A stretch of DNA of 64,000 bases, from the NCBI RefSeq assembly GCF_020921035.1, contig NC_063159.1, positions 9,154,501 through 9,218,500 on the forward strand, read 5' to 3'. Position 1 is the first letter of the stretch. Every line of letters begins with the position of its first letter. The position numbers and the translations under genes are program-made. The notes under the pieces are model-generated. The model was given only the letters and a program-made list of their open reading frames with translations. It did no database searches and was not told the DNA's origin. Source of the stretch: Rhodamnia argentea. Lineage: Eukaryota; Streptophyta; Magnoliopsida; Myrtales; Myrtaceae. Shown piece by piece: positions 57,854 through 64,000 of the stretch.

Positions 57854-60032
57854 ATGGCTTTCCTCTTGCCCAACCTCTCCCCTTGTCTCCTCCAACCCAA
57901 GCCCTTTCATCCCACCAAACCCTTCTCTCTCTCTCTTTCTTCTCCCTCTCCCTCTCCCTCTCCCTCTTCTTCGGTTTCTGTCAGTCCTGCCCTGAGCAGC
58001 GTGGAAACGCCGACTGTTCAAGGGGTTGAAGTGGGTACCCCACGCGATGAGCAGGACAATCAGCATAGAGACGACTTCTTCGTCAATCTTGGGCTCGCCG
58101 TCAGGACTCTCCGTGAAGACATGCCTCTGCTCTTCACCAAGGACCTCAATTATGACATCTACAGGTATACTTCCTCTCTCTTTTTTTTTTGCCCTTTCTT
58201 TCTAGCTTCTCCTTTTTTTGGGATTTTGGTGGGATTTTGTAGGATTAAGCTTTGAGATATATGTAGGATATAAATAGTTTGGGATTCTTGATTCCCATCC
58301 AAAAGTATGAAGCTAGTTTTGGGATGCTCATAGTTCCATCATTTTCCTGGGGTATCTGTGCATTTGCTTTAGATTACTGCTGTCATCCTCTCTCTGAGTC
58401 GATTTGAAATTTGCCTTATCATTTGTATTTTTTTAGGATAAGCTAGAAAACAGAGCACTCAAAGCAGATGAGCAGACCTGTTACATGCTCAACAATCCAA
58501 AACTACAGAAACAAGCTCTCAAGGCCCCAGTTAGAGCATAGATATTAAAGCCTATTGAAGAAAGCTTTCCTTCTAACCTCAGCACAGCCCATTATCCTAC
58601 CACATACTGCCTTCTTAATTCTCAAAAGTATTGAGCCGACAGTTCCCAACCAAAGAAGAGTCATGTATACAACAATTCCTCATGATCCAAACATAATGGA
58701 GAAAGGCCTCCCATGATAGCTTGAATAGCAACTGGTGAAATTGATTCCCTTTGAATTATGAACATTGCACAGCTAGCTTCGCTAATCCAGTCCCTTAAAT
58801 CACGAGAAAGCATATGCAGAATAATAAGTGATTGCTGTGGTCCAAAGCTGAGTTACATAGGCAACATGTTGGGGAATTTACAATTTCCACTTCAGTAATC
58901 TATCTCTCGTAGCCCATCTGTTGTCCATTGCCAACCAAGGAATAAAACATTGCTTTGCTGTGTAAGGATTAAACTAGATGAGCTTGCATCATGGCTCCTT
59001 CAATCCTTTACTAAGTATGCGAGGACCTGCCCGCTAAGAAATCCCCTGACATGAACTATTTGGAAACTACTCTGTCAGGGACAAAGGGATTGGGCAGTAA
59101 AGAAACGGAAAGCTCAGGTTGAATCTGAACTGGAGCTTAAGATTTAGCTGGTGACCAATGCCAATAAATAAACTAAATAACATTATTTGACTTTAGACTC
59201 AAAATGAATGTTCAGTTTTGTTTGTAGCTTATTGTAGATGTAATCCTACTTTTTTGTGGATTTTCAAATTTATCCATTGGTGATATACCATTTTTGAATT
59301 GTTCGCATGTGCTTAAAGGAATTGTCTCCTGCAGGACTGTTGGACGTTTGCACTTTTGGCTGTTTATTCGAAATCATTTTGCAGGGTCCTTTTACAGCTG
59401 AATTTTCGTTTTTGTGACTCTGATTTTTCATGTATATACGATGTTAGTTTTTCCATGAGATGCCTTATGGAAAGTCTTGAAGGGCGTTGTCTCGTCTTGA
59501 TGCTGAAGGAAGTTTGTGTTTATATGTTGCTTCTCTGTTGTTCAGGGATGATATCACTTTTACGGACCCTTTGAACACCTTTACTGGGATTGATAACTAC
59601 AAATTAATTTTCTGGGCATTGAGATTTCATGGAAAGATTCTGTTTCGTGATATTTCCCTCGAGGTGTACAGAATTTGGCAGCCTTCAGAGAATATGATAT
59701 TGATCAGGTGGAACCTAAAAGGGGTTCCTCGGGTTCCGTGGGAAGCAAGAGGGGAGTTTCAAGGGACGTCGCGGTATAAGCTGGATAGGAAAGGCAAGAT
59801 CTACGAGCACAAAGTGGACAATCTAGCCTTTAATTTCCCACAACCCCCTAAGCCCGCAGTGTCGGTTCTGGATTTGGTCACCGCTTGCCCAGCTAGTCCA
59901 AATCCGACATTCTTGTGGGCTCCGGTTGACGTGCAACCATCATCGTGGGTGGAATTCTATCGAGCTGTGAGGGAGACTTTGGATCGTCAAGATCATTTGC
60001 TCACACAAGACGGTTTCCTTCCTTGCTCATAG
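57854..60032 (+). CDS. DUF2358 plastid-targeted protein
   Basis: Two exons, 57,854–58,164 and 59,546–60,032, join in phase (YDIY-R-DDITF) and give 265 residues. The first about 55 residues are Ser/Pro-rich with few acidic residues, typical of a chloroplast transit peptide. The DUF2358 domain follows: LAVRTLREDMPLLFTKDLNY, FTDPLNTFTGIDNYK, FWALRFHGKILFRDISLEVY, IRWNLKGVPRVPWEARGEFQ and GTSRYKLDRKGKIYEHKVDN. The fold is of the NTF2-like type. Molecular function is not established to my knowledge. The length fits Arabidopsis At1g16320/At1g79510. An AATAAA polyadenylation signal is at 60,124. The gene is convergent with CYCB3;1, as in Arabidopsis. Confidence 0.93.
58430..59010 (-). mobile_element. 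LINE fragment (zf-RVT region) in the DUF2358 intron
   Basis: On the minus strand one frame reads KQCFIPWLAMDNRWATRDRL, and a shifted frame CNSALDHSNHLLFCICF, then GTGLAKLA. This matches the cysteine-rich zf-RVT module at the C-terminal end of plant L1-type LINE proteins ('FI.WLA..NR..TRDRL...C..C....DH..HL.F.C'). Frameshifts and stops are many, and the reverse transcriptase itself is absent. It lies antisense in the 1.4-kb intron. Confidence 0.6.
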
Positions 60033-61822
60033 TAGAACGTGCAGTTCGCAGTCTTGTAATCGGTAGGGCATATACTTGTGTAATAGTGCAATGCAGCTCG
60101 TGTGGTATCATTATTTTGATGGCTAATAAAGGTGGTTTTGGTGAATGATGATACAGTATATGTACATAAGGAGGTACGCTGAACGGTTCAATGTATACTC
60201 TCGATTTTGGAGGAGGTGGAGGTGCTCGAGTGTAAAGTTAGCCAGTACATGTGGACATCTATGGGCACTCTAATACAGCCCTGGCTATTTGGTCCCCTGT
60301 TTCCGTTGTTCCTGTTCAAAGTTTTTGCCCTCATAGTGTGCAGTTTTTCTATTGCTTATGGTTTGGTGGGAGATTGTAGCGATGTTCACTCTCATGGGGA
60401 TATTTAGAAAGGGAATAATTAAATATATTCACTCAATTTTAGAAGCACAGTGGCTTGTCTCTGCGGTCTACATAGCAGTTAGCTTGCTATTTAACTCCCT
60501 ATAAGGTTTTTTTTTTTTTAATGCATAAATATGGAGCTAAGCGTCATGTTGCATTCTCATTGAGGTTTCTTTTATTTTTTATTTTTTTATGCGATGTGTG
60601 TTGGTGTTGATTAGGTTCTAAATCAAGCAAATTCTATTCTTCTTAAGCTGAGTTTGACCTGAAGTGCCATTGTTGTTTGTTGGAACACTTAAGCGATGAG
60701 TTCTCTTACAGAGATGTGAGAGCTTAAATGCTGTTACAGTTTTGCCTCATTGTCATTGTTACATACAGCGATAATTGGACATGACAAAAGAAAAAGACAA
60801 AACAGAAACTATTCGCAGGCGTGCTTGCGACTGCAAAATCCGTCGTTAACTTATGTCTGTGCTCTCTAATATTTTCAAGGTAATAAGTGATAGTGTGCTA
60901 ACTTGGATGTTGAGAATAAGCATTGTTTATTCTCTATGAAGAAATTTTTGACTCTCGATAGGGTTTTATCTATTTCTTGAGCCTTGTTATGTAGTGTATG
61001 AATCCTTGCTTAAAAGAGTTATAAGCAGAGAATAGAAGAGAAACAGATGTTTGGCTTCAAAAACGGGGAATGTACGCATCACTATTCTGTAAATCGTTAC
61101 GAATGAAACCTACTAATATCACTAATAGCAAACGGAATCTTAATAGGGCTTTTGCATGGTAATCAAGGGGACAATTTGCGCGAAATCAGCTAATCACTGT
61201 CGCACTCGGTTTTAAACTGCGAATGGAAAGTAGTTTGATCCATTGGAATTTCAATATCAATATCAGTCCGTTCTCAAGCTGCAGCAAGAAAATGAACTGC
61301 AAATCTGAATATTAGATACTAGTGAGATTCAAAAGTGTTGTGAAAGGATGAAAGGTGATATCAATCTCCAGTGAGAAGTTAACCCGAGAATCTACATATC
61401 GTTTGAAATCTAAAAATGAAATTGCTTCCGCCATTACCAAAAAAGTTGAGGCGAGAGCGTGTTACAGTGTATATGTATACTCAAATCCACAAACAGTCGT
61501 AAAAAAACCCAAAGGACACAATTGAACCGCGTTAGCAGCGGAGGCGGCAGTGGTAGCAGCAACCGCAGGTCAAAAGCCAATATATACTATACCTCACTCG
61601 CGATATTAAGGCAAGTCACAACAACTACAAGATGTCCAGCATTGCAGATTTGCCTGTCAGGCAATAGAACAGGAAAGTACCCGATAATATTAGAATACAC
61701 AGACAAATATGTGAATTAAATCCTCCAAACAAAAAGTGACCTTACCGAGCAAGTCAGCTTTCTTAGCAGGATAGAATTTTGGAAATCATGTCATGGAACA
61801 CAGAGAATCAACATAAGCCAAA
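60033..61822. other. Convergent intergenic region
   Basis: It holds the 3' UTRs of DUF2358 and CYCB3;1 and AT-rich DNA between. Short frames at 60,207 and 61,459 are not supported as genes. Confidence 0.45.
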
Positions 61823-63929
61823 TCAAAAAGGAAGCTCATCCAATGGTTTCAACGCTGCAACACAACTGAGTTCTGACCCCATATACTTCTCATATGTGAC
61901 CTTCAACTGCCCCAGTCTTGCAGCTTTATGGAATCTCAGTATCGTCTCTGCACATACTCTGCAAGAATAGGCTGAGCTTGTCAATACTGATTGCAGAGTA
62001 AGAAGTGCACAAAGAATGATCTTAAAAGATCTATGCCTGATTTGGGACACTTCATAGCGTGAATGTCTGATAAGCAGTGGCGTCCAAGCTGGAGACATCT
62101 GTAGCGTACACCTTGCAACGTATAAAGCTGATGCACATAGCAGTGAAGACTTGAACTCCAATGCCTCATATTCCACCAAGCAAAGCTCGATAAGGTAAAA
62201 TGCTAGGTGTTCAAGCTGGCAGGAGTGACCAAGTCAACAAGAAGCATTAGCAGGTGTAGCGCTTAACAAAATTAAACCAGGGCAAGGTAAAGCAAGATTT
62301 TGCAGGACATGGACATTCAAGTTTCCACCACATCCAGATTGGTTCTATCTACAGAGACCTCTATAATCTGAAATCCAACTTACGTCGATATTATTAAAAG
62401 TCTGAAGCTCTTCACGAGAAGGCATGATATTATCTTACGTGCTAGTATGATCAAACTCATTCATGAGCTACTGCATACCTTTTTGTCTGAATGAGCAGCT
62501 TTGAGAAACCTCAGCATGAAAACATAAGGAGTAGGCAAATTCAGACGAAATTTCAGCTGCTTTAAGATTGATTTTTCCTGAAAATATAACAAAAAAGAAG
62601 GCATTATATGTCGTCAATAGAGGCGGATTTTTCCTAGATAGTACGCTTAGCATATATGAAAAATGTCATAAAGGTCTAATTTTTGGCTCTTCCATCCCTA
62701 CCATTATTTAACTGGATGGTTGAAGTTTACGAGGCCAAAAGCAATTACTACTTATGAGAAGAGGCCTTCTGTTTCCTAATAAGTGAAAAGCAAGTTAGAT
62801 GTTCTTTTGTCATTCTTTTGCTGGAGCAAGTCATACATTATACATTGCTATGCATTACATCAAATTGAGTAAGCTATCTCAACCACATAATATGACAGCA
62901 CATACCATCCCTAGCATTTGCTCTCTTGTGTAGGACTCTGCTGAGATGCTGATGAGGTCTTTTATCTGTTGGAAGAGCAAGGACAAAAATACGGATGTGT
63001 CAAAAACTTCCCTAAAATATAAGGATTACAGGACAATAGAAACTTCAACATACCCTAGGATGCCAAAAGTCTTCATATTTAGATGATAGCAGAAGTGCAG
63101 TGAGACCAACTAACTGCATCTCTTTCTTCTGGATTGATACTTGAGATAGATATCGGTCCAGCAATGTCACCATGAGATAAAGTGTCTCATGCATTAAATC
63201 GAATTTGAAGTGTACCTACAATATTCACAAAGATGTCCAATAACTTTTAACGTGTGACAAGATTACAACCAATACCACAAAATTAGATTTAAGACAGTGA
63301 ACAGGGAAAGGGAAGATAAAATGTTGAGTTCTTAAGTCTATACCTCAATGAGCCAATTTACCAATATGCCTCTCATATTGGGCGTAATGTCTGTTTGAAT
63401 TGACATGTAATTTGCCAAACATGCACTATGTGCCTGCAAAAAGAGACATTTAGTGAACATAAAGGATAGAACAAATTTACATTTTACACTATATCAATAC
63501 AGTTATATTTCAGGGACCCACTTAGAGGCACCGAATGCATTAAAACTTATCTCATATACTCCGATGATAATACTACAGTCTCCAAGTTTTCATGAAACCT
63601 AAATAGAGTCTATCTCTATATCCCATTTTTGTCCCTAAACAACAATGGCTAATCATGAATTCCTCGATCTATACAGCGAAAATGTAAAGCACATTTGTCT
63701 ATATGAATAGAGCTGTCACATCCCTTAATCTGACTAAGAGGTGTGAGGCAAGAAATTCCTTACGATGGCTAGTAATAGCCAAACAAAGAGGTGAACAAGA
63801 AAATACCTCAGTATTCCAATAATACTCGTATATATCGTCCACATATTCAGCAACTTCAAGTTGATTGCTGTAATCATCTATGCTTGGTAATTTCTCCAGC
63901 TTTAAGACTTCACCATTTTCACCTAGGAA
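61823..63929 (-). CDS. CYCB3-1: CYCB3;1-type mitotic cyclin, 3' part (continues beyond the window)
   Basis: Seven exons on the minus strand: 63,807–63,929, 63,344–63,433, 63,054–63,215, 62,906–62,965, 62,479–62,577, 62,037–62,215 and 61,823–61,958. They encode 282 residues, all in phase. The cyclin box begins at YVDDIYEYYW. The cyclin N-terminal fold has MRGILVNWLIEVHFKFDLMH and LVGLTALLLSSKYEDFWHPR; the C-terminal fold has RLNLPTPYVFMLRFLKAA and SLLCASALYVARCTL. The tail ends ALKPLDELPF. B3-type cyclins bind CDKs at G2/M. The lead-in GENGEVLKLEKLPSIDD and the DUF2358 neighbour both point to CYCB3;1. The destruction box and N-terminus lie beyond base 64,000. The last intron (61,959–62,036) has a GC donor. 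Confidence 0.93.
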
Positions 63930-64000
63930 CTGCAGAATAGACAACCACCCTTAGATTCATGCAACAAACACCTCAAGAACTAAACCAGTTCTTCTAACCT

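Noticed and set aside
1-64000. CRISPR arrays, operons, ribosome binding sites
   Set aside because: Spliced genes and transposons show that this is plant nuclear DNA; no such features are present or expected.

Overview
This window looks like nuclear DNA from a dicot plant. It has spliced genes with AT-rich GT–AG introns, long CT/GA microsatellites, many short inverted-repeat transposons, hAT and PIF/Harbinger elements, a TRIM and a LINE fragment. A DUF2358 gene lies convergent with a CYCB3;1-type cyclin gene, the same neighbour pair I know from Arabidopsis At1g16320–At1g16330. A woody eudicot, perhaps Myrtales, is my guess; the sequence alone does not settle it.

Layout. 1–9.6 kb is gene-poor: MITEs, a 1.2-kb foldback, and decayed fragments of BODYGUARD-like alpha/beta-hydrolase and peroxidase genes. 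10.5–11.7 kb holds a small membrane-protein gene and its broken tandem copy. 14.1–18.5 kb (minus) is a complete RING-CH/DUF3675 E3 ligase gene. 18.9–25 kb is transposon-rich (PIF/Harbinger relic, 235-bp tandem array). 25.05–25.7 kb has a site II/telo-box promoter followed by two C/D-snoRNA-like segments and no convincing protein. 29–34.6 kb is an intact ten-exon SEC63/ERDJ2 gene.

34.8–55.9 kb is a tandem cluster of DUF4220/DUF594 genes: one intact 713-codon single-exon gene (53,738–55,879), three pseudogenes broken in different ways, and a run of repeated leader-plus-start segments that lack gene bodies. Three hAT elements with 8-bp target duplications sit in the cluster. One interrupts a pseudogene, one lies upstream of another, and the third has captured the first exon of a NAC gene and a PPR-like fragment. 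The cluster also carries copies of the DUF2358 upstream region.

57.8–60.0 kb is the DUF2358 plastid-protein gene, and 61.8 kb to the window end is the 3' half of CYCB3;1 on the minus strand, with an in-frame, stop-free GC–AG intron.

The housekeeping genes (ER translocation, ubiquitin ligase, plastid protein, mitotic cyclin) are unrelated neighbours. The active evolution is in the DUF4220 array, through duplication, deletion and hAT insertion.
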